DNA of 17,487 nt from UBA6952 sp045562575 (GCA_045562575.1 JBJKVQ010000042.1:1-17487); one strand, 5' to 3'; shown: positions 7,208 to 15,900, counted from the stretch's first letter. The notes: generated by a model from the sequence alone, not told the origin. Made by a program: numbers and translations.

Positions 7208-8770
7208 TCACAGAGGAATATTACCATGCTTTTTAGGCGGAGTCGAGTCGCGTTTATTTTGCAACATTTCAAGTGCTTTTATGATTTTGGGGCGCGTCTC
7301 AATAGGGTCAATAATATCATCAATATATCCTCGTCCAGCAGCTAAATATGGATTAGCCCATTTAGTACGATATTCTTGAACAAGTTGGGATCGTAAATCG
7401 TCAGGATTTTCACTTTTAGATAATGCAGCTCTTTGTAAAATATTAACAGCTCCTTCAGGGCCCATAACAGCTATTTCAGCAGTAGGCCATGCATAATTAA
7501 TATCTGCTCTTAAGTGCTTACTTCCCATAACTAAATATGCGCCACCATAAGCTTTTCTTGTGAGTATTGTTATCTTTGGAACAGTTGCTTCTGCATATGC
7601 GTATATCAATTTCGCTCCATGCCGAATGATACCTCTATGCTCTTGATCTAAACCAGGCAGAAATCCTGAAACATCCACTAATGTGATCACCGGTATATTA
7701 AAACAATCGCAGAATCTTACAAACCTTGCAGCTTTTTCTGATGCGTCAATATCTAAAACTCCAGCTTTGATCATCGGTTGTTGTGCGACAATACCGACAG
7801 ATTTACCATTCATTCTTGCTAATCCAATAATGATATTTTCTGCAAATTTTTCTTGTATTTCCATAAAGTCGCCATTATCAATAATTCTGGCAATTATTTG
7901 TTTCATATTATATGGCTTTACATGGTCGTCAGGAATTATATGTTGTAACTCAGGATCCATTCTATTTATATCATCAATGGCACCAGAGTTTGGAACGTCA
8001 TCCATGTTATTTTGGGGTAGAAAGCTTAATAGGCGCCTTACTTGTTCTAAACATTCCTGTTCTGTGCCATAAGCAAAATGGGCTACGCCACTAGTCGTTG
8101 CATGGGTAGATGCTCCCCCAAGTTCTTCATGTGTGACAATTTCGCCCGTTGCTGCTTCGACAACTGATGGACCTGTTATATACATTTGGCCAATTTCTTC
8201 AACCATAAATATAAAGTCTGTTATTGCTGGGGAATATACTGCACCTCCTGCACAAGGTCCTAAAACAACAGAAATTTGAGGAACAACTCCCGATGCCATG
8301 GTGTTTCGTAGAAAAATATCACCATAACCAGCGAGACTAACAACTCCTTCTTGAATTCTTGCTCCTCCTGAATCAGTTAATCCAATAACTGGAGCACCAT
8401 TTTTAATGGATAAATCCATCACTTTGCAAATTTTTTCAGCAGAAGCTTCTGATAAAGATCCTCCAAATACTGTAAAGTCTTGAGCGTATATATAAGTTAA
8501 TCTACCGCCAACTTTCCCAAAACCAGTAACTACCGAGTCACCATCATATTTTCTACCTTCAGGGCCGGTATCTCCAGACCAGTGGGTTACAAATGGGTCG
8601 AGTTCTTCAAAAGTGTCAGGATCTAGGAAAAAATCGATTCTTTCACGAGCTGTAAGCTTACCTTTTTCGTGTTGGCTTGCAATTTTATTTCTTCCACCAC
8701 CACGTTTGCCTCGAGCTCTTCTTTTATGTAAATCATCTAAACGTTGATCATTTTGTTTTTCTATAGCCAT
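7208..8770 (-). CDS. Acyl-CoA carboxylase carboxyltransferase (beta) subunit
   Basis: Moves the carboxyl group from carboxybiotin to an acyl-CoA, most often propionyl-CoA giving methylmalonyl-CoA. The 520 residues are two crotonase-like halves. TARERIDFFLD (40-50) is the family's N-terminal signature. SGGARIQEG (134-142) and GPCAGGAVYSPA (171-182) form the first oxyanion region. SGFLPGLDQEHRGIIRHGA (368-386) and RKAYGGAYLVMGSKHLRAD (405-423) form the second. Residue 413 is Leu; the equivalent position is Asp422 in Streptomyces PccB, reported to influence acyl-chain choice, so propionyl-CoA specificity is not certain. ATG at 8770 follows GAGG with a 5-nt spacer; the longer frame would begin at TTG 8818 and lacks family similarity. 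The biotin carboxylase/biotin carrier subunit is not in the window. Confidence 0.92.
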   Translation of the reverse strand: MAIEKQNDQRLDDLHKRRARGKRGGGRNKIASQHEKGKLTARERIDFFLDPDTFEELDPFVTHWSGDTGPEGRKYDGDSVVTGFGKVGGRLTYIYAQDFTVFGGSLSEASAEKICKVMDLSIKNGAPVIGLTDSGGARIQEGVVSLAGYGDIFLRNTMASGVVPQISVVLGPCAGGAVYSPAITDFIFMVEEIGQMYITGPSVVEAATGEIVTHEELGGASTHATTSGVAHFAYGTEQECLEQVRRLLSFLPQNNMDDVPNSGAIDDINRMDPELQHIIPDDHVKPYNMKQIIARIIDNGDFMEIQEKFAENIIIGLARMNGKSVGIVAQQPMIKAGVLDIDASEKAARFVRFCDCFNIPVITLVDVSGFLPGLDQEHRGIIRHGAKLIYAYAEATVPKITILTRKAYGGAYLVMGSKHLRADINYAWPTAEIAVMGPEGAVNILQRAALSKSENPDDLRSQLVQEYRTKWANPYLAAGRGYIDDIIDPIETRPKIIKALEMLQNKRDSTPPKKHGNIPL

Positions 8771-8775
8771 AGTAA

Positions 8776-8779
8776 CCTC
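8776..8779 (-). promoter_or_regulatory. Ribosome-binding site fixing the carboxylase start
   Basis: GAGG on the reverse strand, 5 nt before ATG at 8770-8768. It favours this ATG over an in-frame TTG 48 nt upstream. Confidence 0.6.
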
Positions 8780-8899
8780 AGAAATATTATTTCTATTCAA
8801 ACGGTGAGATGCTAACAAATAAACAACAAACTAGCAAGGCAATAAAAGTTTATTTTGCTGGCATTATTTCGTATTAAGTCTAGGTAAAGTTATCAAATG

Positions 8900-9670
8900 C
8901 TAGATTATTTGTCGTAAACCTTCAAACAATAGTCTTAATGCCAAAAGAGTAAGTACAATATTGAAAGCTTTTGCAAAGATTTTTTCTGGCATCCATACAA
9001 GAATGGTTTTACCTGACCATGTTCCAATTATTCCAAAAAGTATCATTCCTATTATTAAAGGTACATAATCGGAAAAGGAAAATCCTAACAACCCAAAAGT
9101 TATAATTTTGACACCATGTTTCCATGTCATAAATGCAGCATGTGTTGCTACTGTTGATCTTCGTTCATTTGTTATAGAGCGAATAAATGGTGCAATTATC
9201 GGACCCGTTCCGCCAACAAACATTGTTACAAACGATGAAAATGCACCAAGACCAACGAATTTTAGTTTACTGGCTTTAACATTATTTGCTATTGGTCCAT
9301 AAAGAGAATAAAGAATAAATATTCCAATAAATGATTGAAGCAAATATTTAGGTAAATCTACAATTATTTGGCCTCCAATAGTTACACCTATAATTGTTCC
9401 TATAATAAAGGGGATCATGTAAGTAAATGTTATGTGTCGCCATAACATTAGTGCTCTTGATATGTTAGAACTCATTTGAATTACAGCATGTATAGGTATA
9501 ATTACTAATGGATTCATAAATGAAACCATTATAATTATTAACATTGCACCTCCACCCAAACCGAAAGCGGCTGTAATGGTTGAGGTAAAAAAACTTGCTA
9601 AGCAAAGGAGAAAAAATTCTAATGTGGAAAGTTCTGGTACATTAGCAATTATATCTGTAATAAATGACAT
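8900..9670 (-). CDS. TauE/SafE-family membrane permease
   Basis: Integral membrane protein of 256 residues with about seven or eight hydrophobic segments (roughly 18-36, 41-60, 81-100, 110-126, 137-158, 185-199, 203-220 and 234-250). The two-repeat family architecture is visible: a glycine motif FGLGGGA at 36-42 in the first half and FVGGTGP at 151-157 in the second. TauE/SafE proteins are anion permeases linked in known cases to sulfite, sulfoacetate or other small organic acid export; the substrate here is unknown. It begins 14 nt after the molybdenum hydroxylase gene, so the two are likely co-transcribed. No good ribosome-binding site precedes its ATG, which suggests translation coupled to the gene upstream. 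Confidence 0.85.
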   Translation of the reverse strand: MSFITDIIANVPELSTLEFFLLCLASFFTSTITAAFGLGGGAMLIIIMVSFMNPLVIIPIHAVIQMSSNISRALMLWRHITFTYMIPFIIGTIIGVTIGGQIIVDLPKYLLQSFIGIFILYSLYGPIANNVKASKLKFVGLGAFSSFVTMFVGGTGPIIAPFIRSITNERRSTVATHAAFMTWKHGVKIITFGLLGFSFSDYVPLIIGMILFGIIGTWSGKTILVWMPEKIFAKAFNIVLTLLALRLLFEGLRQII

Positions 9671-9684
9671 GAATTGTGTTTGTT

Positions 9685-11964
9685 TTATATTTTATTTAGC
9701 GTTTTTAATATTGAAGCTGGTGATAATGGGAGATTAGTCATCCTTACGTTCGTTGCATTAGAAATAGCATTCGCTATAGCTGCTAATGGTGGAATAATTG
9801 GGGCTTCACCAACTCCTCTTACCCCAAAAGGATGACGTGGATTTGGTACTTCGACGATAACACTATCAATCATTGGTAAATCAAGAGTTGTAGGCATTCG
9901 GTAATCGAGTAAAGATGAATTAGCAATTGTTCCATCAGAAGTGTAGAAAAATTCTTCATTTAAGGCCCATCCAATTCCTTGTACAGTAGCACCTTGAACT
10001 TGTCCATCTACGTATGCTGGTTGCATTGCTGTACCAGCATCGATAAATGCTGTGCATCTAATTACATCTACTTTACCAGTTTCTGGATCAACTTCGACAT
10101 CGATAATATTACCGGCAACAACCGGGCCTAGGCCTCCTTGTGTATCTGAGGCAGAACATGTTATTGGGCCGCCAGTAGCCATTAATTTCCCTGATAGCTC
10201 TCTAAAAGTATAGGAATCATTTCCAAAGGAAAATATGCCATTTTCAAATTTAATATCTTCTGGTTTAGATTCCCATAAAATTGCTGCTCTTTGGCTCATT
10301 TGTTTAATTATCTCTTGAGCTGCACTTATTACTGCTAATCCTGTATCAAAGGTGATTCTGCTTCCTCCCGTTCCTCCTGTCCAACCTACTGAATCGGTAT
10401 CTACTACAGATGGATTTATGTCTTCTGCGTTAATTCCCAATATTTCAGCAGCTTGCATTGCAAGGCTTAATCGTGTGCCTGATAGATCAATTGAGCCTGT
10501 TATTAGGTTAACGGTACCATTTGAATTTACGTTGAGGGTGGCTGAAGAACCAGTTCCACCTGCCTGAGAACGAAAACCTACTGCAACGCCCCTACCTCTA
10601 TTTGGTCCTTCTAATGGAGATTTGTAATGAGGATGATTTTTCATAGCTTTTTCAACTTCTTCTGTCCCTACTTCAGGTAATACTGGCCCACTTGGCATTC
10701 TGTCACCTTTACGAGCTACATTTAATAATCGTAAATCTATAGGGTCTATTTTTAATTTCTCTGCTATTTCATCAATTATGCATTCAACGGCGAAAGCAGC
10801 TGTAGGTTGTCCAGGGGCTCTATATGCTTGAACTTTTTGTTTGTTGCAGACAACATCGTAGCCGTCTACTAAAAAATTCTCTATTTTGTATGGACCAAAA
10901 CTTGTCATTGCTCCACCACCTACTGGTGAACCTGGAAAAGCCCCAGCTTCATATGCCATATAATGATATCCAGCAGTTATAATTCCTTTTGAAGTTACAC
11001 CAATTTTACATTTATTATATGTAGCAGATGTTGGCCCTGTACCTTCAAAAACTTCTTTTCTGCTCATAGTTATTTTTACAGGTAATCCTGATTTTTTTGA
11101 CAATATGGCAACGACCGGTTCTAAATATCCCACTCCTTTGCCACCAAATCCCCCTCCAATTTCAGTTGGAATAACTTTAACTGTAGATTCAGGAATATCA
11201 AGAATATTTGCTGTAATCGAACGAACATTGAAACTTCCTTGAGTGCATGTCCAAATAGTTAACCTACCTTCATTATTCCAATCGGCTGTCGATGCAAAAG
11301 GTTCTATATATCCTTGATGTACTGTTTCAGTATTAAATTCTCTTTCGATTATAAGGTCAGCTTCTTTAAAACCTTTTTCTAAATCTCCTCTTTGGAATTG
11401 AATGTGTCCTGCAATATTACTTTTTTTACCAGTATCTTGACCTGCTGAGAATCGATCTTCTCGAAAAACAGTAGTGAGGTTATCGTGAAGAAGAGGTGCA
11501 TCTTCTGCCATTGCTTCTTTTAAGCTTACAACAGCTGGCAAAACTTCATACTCTACTTCAATGGATTTGAGAGCTTCTTCTGCTATTGCAGGGTTATTAG
11601 CTGCAACTGCAGCAACAGCATGTCCAATGTAAAGAACTTTATTTTTAGCTAAAGTGTTTTCTGCCATCATTCGAGGATTTCTTTGAACTTGAGAAAAATC
11701 AATTCCCGAATTTGAGAGTAATGGAAAATCATTTGCAGTGGCAATTGCTTTAACACCAGGTATAGACTCTGCTTTTTTTGTATTAATAGATACAATTTTT
11801 GCATGAGCATGAGGACTTCGTAATATTTTACCGTATAGCATTCCTGGTAAGTCTATATCTGCGCCGTATTTTGCTTTGCCCGTAACTTTTTCATAACCAT
11901 CATGTCTTATAGGTGTTGTTCCAATAACTCGATAGGGTTTATTTTTTTGAATTGAGGTACTCAT
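9685..11964 (-). CDS. Xanthine dehydrogenase family molybdenum-binding subunit
   Basis: Molybdopterin-cytosine-dinucleotide subunit of a molybdenum hydroxylase, 759 residues, cytoplasmic with no signal peptide. An N-terminal hammerhead domain (GYEKVTGKAKYGADI, about 23-37; GKILRSPHAHAKI, 45-57) is followed by the cofactor-binding domain. Landmarks are GGGFGGKG at 270-277, AYRAPGQP at 380-387, the glycine-rich TGGTGGSR at 529-536, GQVQGATVQGIGWAL at 654-668, and GVRGVGEAP at 714-722. Glu720 is the expected catalytic glutamate. The AYRAPGQP loop is not the AYRCSFR loop of form I CO dehydrogenase, so CO oxidation is unlikely. The FAD and [2Fe-2S] partner subunits are absent from both sides. RBS AAAGGAG (11969-11975) lies 4 nt before the ATG. 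The gene follows citramalate synthase by 47 nt. Substrate unknown. Confidence 0.93.
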   Translation of the reverse strand: MSTSIQKNKPYRVIGTTPIRHDGYEKVTGKAKYGADIDLPGMLYGKILRSPHAHAKIVSINTKKAESIPGVKAIATANDFPLLSNSGIDFSQVQRNPRMMAENTLAKNKVLYIGHAVAAVAANNPAIAEEALKSIEVEYEVLPAVVSLKEAMAEDAPLLHDNLTTVFREDRFSAGQDTGKKSNIAGHIQFQRGDLEKGFKEADLIIEREFNTETVHQGYIEPFASTADWNNEGRLTIWTCTQGSFNVRSITANILDIPESTVKVIPTEIGGGFGGKGVGYLEPVVAILSKKSGLPVKITMSRKEVFEGTGPTSATYNKCKIGVTSKGIITAGYHYMAYEAGAFPGSPVGGGAMTSFGPYKIENFLVDGYDVVCNKQKVQAYRAPGQPTAAFAVECIIDEIAEKLKIDPIDLRLLNVARKGDRMPSGPVLPEVGTEEVEKAMKNHPHYKSPLEGPNRGRGVAVGFRSQAGGTGSSATLNVNSNGTVNLITGSIDLSGTRLSLAMQAAEILGINAEDINPSVVDTDSVGWTGGTGGSRITFDTGLAVISAAQEIIKQMSQRAAILWESKPEDIKFENGIFSFGNDSYTFRELSGKLMATGGPITCSASDTQGGLGPVVAGNIIDVEVDPETGKVDVIRCTAFIDAGTAMQPAYVDGQVQGATVQGIGWALNEEFFYTSDGTIANSSLLDYRMPTTLDLPMIDSVIVEVPNPRHPFGVRGVGEAPIIPPLAAIANAISNATNVRMTNLPLSPASILKTLNKI

Positions 11965-12011
11965 TACACTCCTTTGATATATGGAAAATAAGAATTATAG
12001 CTTAAAATTCC

Positions 12012-13583
12012 TTATTTATTGGTATGTAGATTCCAATATTCAAGACTATCTACAACAGCAATCCAACTTGCCTCAATAATATTAGTTGATGCTCCCATAG
12101 TTTGCCAAGACCGATTACCATCTGTTGAATCAATTAATACACGAACAAAGGCTTCTGTTCCTGATCCCTGATCAATAACTCTAACTTTATAATCAGTAAG
12201 TCGCACACTATCTAGGGTAGGGAAGTCTTGTAATAAAGCTTTTCTCAATGCAAGGTCAATAGCATTAACAGGTCCATTGCCTACAGAGGCTGTATGTCTG
12301 ATTTCAGATCCAATTCTTAATTTAACAGTTGCTTCAGTTAACGTATCTTCAATTAAGGAACTTTTACTTTCTACTATTACTCTGTAGTCTATCAATTCAA
12401 ACATTGGTGCAAATTCATTTATATTTCTATGTGCTAGTAATTCAAAAGATGCTTCTGCACCTTCATATTGATACCCTTTACTTTCACGGATTTTAATCTC
12501 TTTTGATAAATCTGCAACACTTGCTGATATTTTGTTAGATGGAAAGCCTAGTTCTTTCAATTTGAAAGTAATGTTTCCTCTTCCAGATAGTTCGGATACT
12601 GTCATTCCGGTAGTATTTCCGACTAGTTCTGGTTTGATGTGTTGGTAACTGTCTGCGAGCTTCATAACTGCAGATGCATGCAGTCCACCTTTATGGTTGA
12701 AAGCATTAGCTCCGACATATGGTTGAAAGTTATTTGGGGGAATATTAATAATTTCACTTGCAAATTTATGTAATTCTGTGAGGCGACTTAATTGTGTTTG
12801 ATTTAAAACTTCTACATTCATTTTTAAAGAAAGATTAGCAGCTATACTAAGAATATTAGCATTGCCACATCGTTCTCCATATCCATTAAGAGTTCCTTGA
12901 ACCTGAGTAACACCAGAATCTACTGCAATTAAACTATTCGCTACAGCCAGCTCACAATCATTGTGTGTGTGAATTCCTAACTCTGTATCGATATTATTTT
13001 TTACTTCTTGGATAATTTGTTGAATTTCAGATGGCATTGATCCACCATTAGTATCACAAAGTACTATACACTCAACTCCCGATTCAGATGCTTTTTTTAG
13101 ACATTGTAATGTGAAGTCTTTATTAGACTTAAATCCATCAAAAAAATGCTCAGCATCTAAAAAAACTCTTTGACCTTTTGATTTCAGAAACGCAACAGAG
13201 TCAGAAATCATACTTAATCCTTCTTCTAGATCAGTATTTAGAATATCTGTGACATGTAGGTCCCATGTTTTTCCAACAATAGTTGCAATTTTGGTTTCAG
13301 ATTCAACTAAAGAAAGTAGATTTGCATCGTTATGAGCCTGGGTGTTTACTTTTCTCGTAGATCCAAAAGAAGTAACAATTGAGTTATTTAATCGAAGATT
13401 TTTAACCTTTTTAAAATATTCTTCATCTTTTGGATTAGAACCTGGCCATCCCCCTTCTATATAGGAAATACCTGCATCATCAAGTTTTTTGGTAATCTTA
13501 AGCTTATCGTCTAAAGAAAGAGAAATACCTTCTTGCTGTGCTCCATCTCTTAAGGTGGTGTCATAAAGATAGACCTCTGTCAT
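12012..13583 (-). CDS. cimA: Citramalate synthase
   Basis: Condenses pyruvate with acetyl-CoA to (R)-citramalate, the first step of the threonine-independent route to isoleucine. The N-terminal TIM barrel carries YDTTLRDGAQQEG (7-19) with Arg12 and Asp13 at the active site, the metal ligands His205 and His207 in HTHND, and NGYGERCGN at 233-241. YVGANAFNHKGGLHASA and the following segment match the linker region. The C-terminal domain, from about residue 390, resembles the LeuA-type allosteric domain that usually gives isoleucine feedback. At 523 residues the length fits the bacterial CimA family rather than 2-isopropylmalate or homocitrate synthase, which share the barrel. RBS AGAGGG (13589-13594) precedes the ATG by 5 nt. 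The molybdenum hydroxylase lies 47 nt downstream. Confidence 0.9.
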   Translation of the reverse strand: MTEVYLYDTTLRDGAQQEGISLSLDDKLKITKKLDDAGISYIEGGWPGSNPKDEEYFKKVKNLRLNNSIVTSFGSTRKVNTQAHNDANLLSLVESETKIATIVGKTWDLHVTDILNTDLEEGLSMISDSVAFLKSKGQRVFLDAEHFFDGFKSNKDFTLQCLKKASESGVECIVLCDTNGGSMPSEIQQIIQEVKNNIDTELGIHTHNDCELAVANSLIAVDSGVTQVQGTLNGYGERCGNANILSIAANLSLKMNVEVLNQTQLSRLTELHKFASEIINIPPNNFQPYVGANAFNHKGGLHASAVMKLADSYQHIKPELVGNTTGMTVSELSGRGNITFKLKELGFPSNKISASVADLSKEIKIRESKGYQYEGAEASFELLAHRNINEFAPMFELIDYRVIVESKSSLIEDTLTEATVKLRIGSEIRHTASVGNGPVNAIDLALRKALLQDFPTLDSVRLTDYKVRVIDQGSGTEAFVRVLIDSTDGNRSWQTMGASTNIIEASWIAVVDSLEYWNLHTNK

Positions 13584-13660
13584 TTATTCCCTCTTTCTAT
13601 AGGATAACTATATAAAAGCCGAACGTTAGCATAGTAGTAGAACACGGTCAATAGTTGCTT

Positions 13661-14671
13661 TTATGGCTGCAAGTATTTTTTCGTCACCTTCTCAGACATT
13701 AAGTTACTTAGTCTTTCTTTATACAATGTATGTTTCTCGATATGTTTTTTGCAATTTATTGACATTCTCTGATGCCTGGTTTTCAATTTCTCCCATTTCT
13801 CAGGATTGTTTTTTTCAAGCTTACTCATCTTCTCTTGGTATTCGGTACTATTAAACTTCTCCATTTTTTCACAGAGTTCTTTTATTTTTAATTCTCTTGT
13901 CTCTATATAGTGTTTAAGTTTCATTATCCTTTCTTTTCTCGGATAAGTGATATCTGTTTGATTGGATATTTTATTGGTGCCTTGGTAATTAATTTTTTCT
14001 TGTTGAAATAAATTTTCGGCTTCTTCTTTTGTTATATATCCCTCTTTTAATTCTTGAAGTATTTTTTCTTTGACTCGTTCACTATCATTGTTGGATATTA
14101 TTTCTATATTTTTTTCCAGGTCTTCCTGTAATATTTCTATTTGTTTAAAAACACCTTTGTTTGCCATGATCGTCATTTCTTCGATTCTTTTAGTCGAATA
14201 TCCTAACCTAAGTTCATTTTTCTTTTCTTGATCAAAGGTAAATCTTAAGCGCACATTTTCAAATGTTCTTTTAACTGGGTATAAATCTTCATCAGGATTA
14301 CTATTTGAGGATGCAGATACTAAAGAGGTAGTCCCTATAGTTGAAAATAGGAGAATTGCTGCAGCGATAGAACTCCATCGTGTCATTATTGATGAAATAC
14401 TTTTAATAAATTTATCTGGACCTGATCTAATTTTTCTCACTTGCTGTTCTTTTTGATTATTAATTTTTTCAATTAAAAGATTTTTTGTTTTCGATTTAGT
14501 TTCTTCATTTATAGCAACTTTTAATTTGCTAGTAACACTTGTTGCAATTTGTAAATCTTGGGACAATTCATCACGTACTTCTGGATATTTATCCAGGCAG
14601 TCATTTAATCTATAACCTTGGTTTAAAATCAGATCTATACATTCATCTAGGATTTTGTTGTAATTTTCCAT
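13661..14671 (-). CDS. Membrane anti-sigma-factor-like protein with DUF5667-type domain
   Basis: Probable single-pass regulator of the adjacent sigma factor. Residues 1-70 form a cytoplasmic helical region containing DECIDLILNQGYRLNDCLDKYPEVRDEL (9-36), an arrangement seen before sigma partners in Chloroflexota. One hydrophobic segment spans about 99-120. The outer part opens with PDEDLYPVKRTFENVRLRFTFD (126-147), the signature I recall for DUF5667, then a long Lys/Glu-rich, coiled-coil-prone region to residue 336. I see no HX3CX2C zinc motif, so it is not a classical zinc-binding anti-sigma factor. It begins 1 nt after the sigma-factor stop (TGA-A-ATG), which implies translational coupling. 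The signal sensed is unknown, and the anti-sigma role is inferred from gene order and architecture. Confidence 0.75.
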   Translation of the reverse strand: MENYNKILDECIDLILNQGYRLNDCLDKYPEVRDELSQDLQIATSVTSKLKVAINEETKSKTKNLLIEKINNQKEQQVRKIRSGPDKFIKSISSIMTRWSSIAAAILLFSTIGTTSLVSASSNSNPDEDLYPVKRTFENVRLRFTFDQEKKNELRLGYSTKRIEEMTIMANKGVFKQIEILQEDLEKNIEIISNNDSERVKEKILQELKEGYITKEEAENLFQQEKINYQGTNKISNQTDITYPRKERIMKLKHYIETRELKIKELCEKMEKFNSTEYQEKMSKLEKNNPEKWEKLKTRHQRMSINCKKHIEKHTLYKERLSNLMSEKVTKKYLQP

Positions 14672-14672
14672 T

Positions 14673-15209
14673 TCAACGCCCCAAGTCTTCTGCTATTAAT
14701 ATGTTATTAGTCAGTAAAATTGTACGAAGAGCTTTTAAACCACTTCGCTGTAATTCTCTTATTGCTCCATCAGATTTTTCCATAATTTCTGCCACCTCTT
14801 TTGAACGTAATCCACTAATGAGTCGTAGTTGTATTACCTGTTGTTGTAATGGGGATAATTTTGATAAAGCTTGTTTGATTTCTTCTTTATCAAGGTTTTC
14901 TAAAACTTTTTTTTCTGTATTGTGATAACTTTCCATATTAATCACATCTTCTATAGTAATTGTTGGGTATTTTTTCTTCCTGTAGTAATCAACCGTAATA
15001 TTATGTGCAATTTTATATATCCAAGCTTCAATGGGGACGCCTTTATTTTTAAACCCATCTATATGCTCAAGAGCTTTAAGGAAAACTTCTGCAGCTAATT
15101 CTTCTGCCTCGCTAAAATTTGAAATTCTTGCTGCAATATAATTAACTATTTTTTCGTAGTTTTCTTCAAAGAGGGTTGTTATATTATTTTCGGTTTCATT
15201 TCTTGCCAT
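14673..15209 (-). CDS. ECF-type RNA polymerase sigma factor
   Basis: Alternative sigma factor of 178 residues that directs RNA polymerase to a dedicated promoter set. With ATG at 15209 as residue 1, region 2 covers about 12-78, including EAEELAAEVFLKALEHIDGF and the AWIYKIAHNITVDYYRKKK stretch that contacts the -10 element. Region 4 covers about 108-165, where LSPLQQQVIQLRLISGLRSKEVAEIM and GAIRELQRSGLKALR form the helix-turn-helix that reads the -35 element. Regions 1.1 and 3 are absent, as expected for ECF. ATG at 15209 follows a weak AGG; the longer frame starts at TTG 15230. It is coupled to the anti-sigma-like gene 1 nt downstream. No ECF-type promoter stood out upstream, so autoregulation is not shown. 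Confidence 0.92.
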   Translation of the reverse strand: MARNETENNITTLFEENYEKIVNYIAARISNFSEAEELAAEVFLKALEHIDGFKNKGVPIEAWIYKIAHNITVDYYRKKKYPTITIEDVINMESYHNTEKKVLENLDKEEIKQALSKLSPLQQQVIQLRLISGLRSKEVAEIMEKSDGAIRELQRSGLKALRTILLTNNILIAEDLGR

Positions 15210-15455
15210 AGTAAACCTAGAACTTAGCAACTAAAACTTTCCTATTTATTTCTTACAAAATATAAAACGATTTATGGATAAAAATGTCAGGTATAGAATT
15301 TTTTTCATTTTATTTATCGTAACATACTCTCAATTTATGATTTCAAATGTGATTTTAAGAAAAGATTTTAAAGAATAATAAAACAATGTTTGATTTGATC
15401 CATGTTTTTATTTAGAATATTTATTTGTTTGTCTATAAAAATGAAAGAGTAGAAT

Positions 15456-15899
15456 ATGTATAATCGACCATCAGTACCTGAGTTATATAAACCTGAATGG
15501 GTTTTAGAGGGGGAATTAGCTCGTTCACAACGACCTGGTTATCCTAAAGACAAACCTTCTTCTTTAGTTATGAATGATTGGATGAAAACAGTTTTATCTT
15601 TAGGTATTAAGAGTGTTATATGTATTATGGATCAAAACCAAGTAAACAAATATAATGGAATAGATAATATTGGTGATGGTCTTTTCAATTTCTATAAAGA
15701 AAATGGTTTAACAGTACATCATATGAACGTTGAAGATTACAAAAAGCCGCCATTAAACGAATCGGAAGTAGAATTAGTTTTAAAGGCCTATTCTGAACTT
15801 GAAAAGCCTATATTAATTCATTGTAGTGCTGGAAAAGATAGAACAGGCAAGGCAGTAGCTTCTATTACTGGCAGTGATAATTTTGGACTTTGGTCTTAG
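15456..15899 (+). CDS. Dual-specificity/tyrosine phosphatase-like protein, short C-terminus
   Basis: Cysteine-dependent phosphatase of 147 residues. The catalytic loop HCSAGKDRTG (122-131) has Cys123 as nucleophile and Arg129 binding phosphate (CX5R), and Asp94 in the VEDY segment is a candidate general acid. The N-terminal LARSQRPGYP (21-30) resembles the substrate-entry region of bacterial dual-specificity and phosphatase-3-type proteins. Only 16 residues follow the loop, whereas relatives usually continue with at least one more helix, so the tail may be truncated. Neither other frame near the stop restores an obvious tail. A weak GAAAGAG precedes the ATG. The stop lies 1 nt before the convergent tenA stop. 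The substrate could be phosphotyrosine, a phosphoinositide or another phosphoester. Confidence 0.8.
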   Translation: MYNRPSVPELYKPEWVLEGELARSQRPGYPKDKPSSLVMNDWMKTVLSLGIKSVICIMDQNQVNKYNGIDNIGDGLFNFYKENGLTVHHMNVEDYKKPPLNESEVELVLKAYSELEKPILIHCSAGKDRTGKAVASITGSDNFGLWS

Positions 15900-15900
15900 A

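Noticed and set aside
7683..8072. 129-codon open frame on the forward strand inside the carboxylase gene
   Set aside because: It is antisense to a strongly conserved protein, has no recognisable domain and no convincing ribosome-binding site.
8834..8861. Possible bulged hairpin (AGCAA..AATAAA / TTTATT..TTGCT) between the permease and carboxylase genes
   Set aside because: AT-rich stem with a 2-nt loop and no following U-tract; it does not support a terminator call.
9685..11964. Form I carbon monoxide dehydrogenase large subunit (CoxL)
   Set aside because: The diagnostic AYRCSFR loop is absent; the position reads AYRAPGQP, typical of other family members.
13612..13664. Inverted repeat ATAAAAGC / GCTTTTAT spanning the end of the anti-sigma-like gene
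   Set aside because: The loop is about 37 nt, the arms are AT-rich, and no T-tract follows in a usable position; chance is the simplest explanation.
14539..14925. 128-codon open frame on the forward strand across the sigma/anti-sigma junction
   Set aside because: The reverse strand encodes a clear sigma factor here; the forward product resembles nothing I recognise.
15210..15455. Sigma-70-like promoter for the sigma factor (CTGACA at 15285-15290 with TATATT at 15259-15264, reverse strand)
   Set aside because: The spacing is 20 nt, too long for a confident call, and no ECF-type -35/-10 pair was found in this AT-rich gap.
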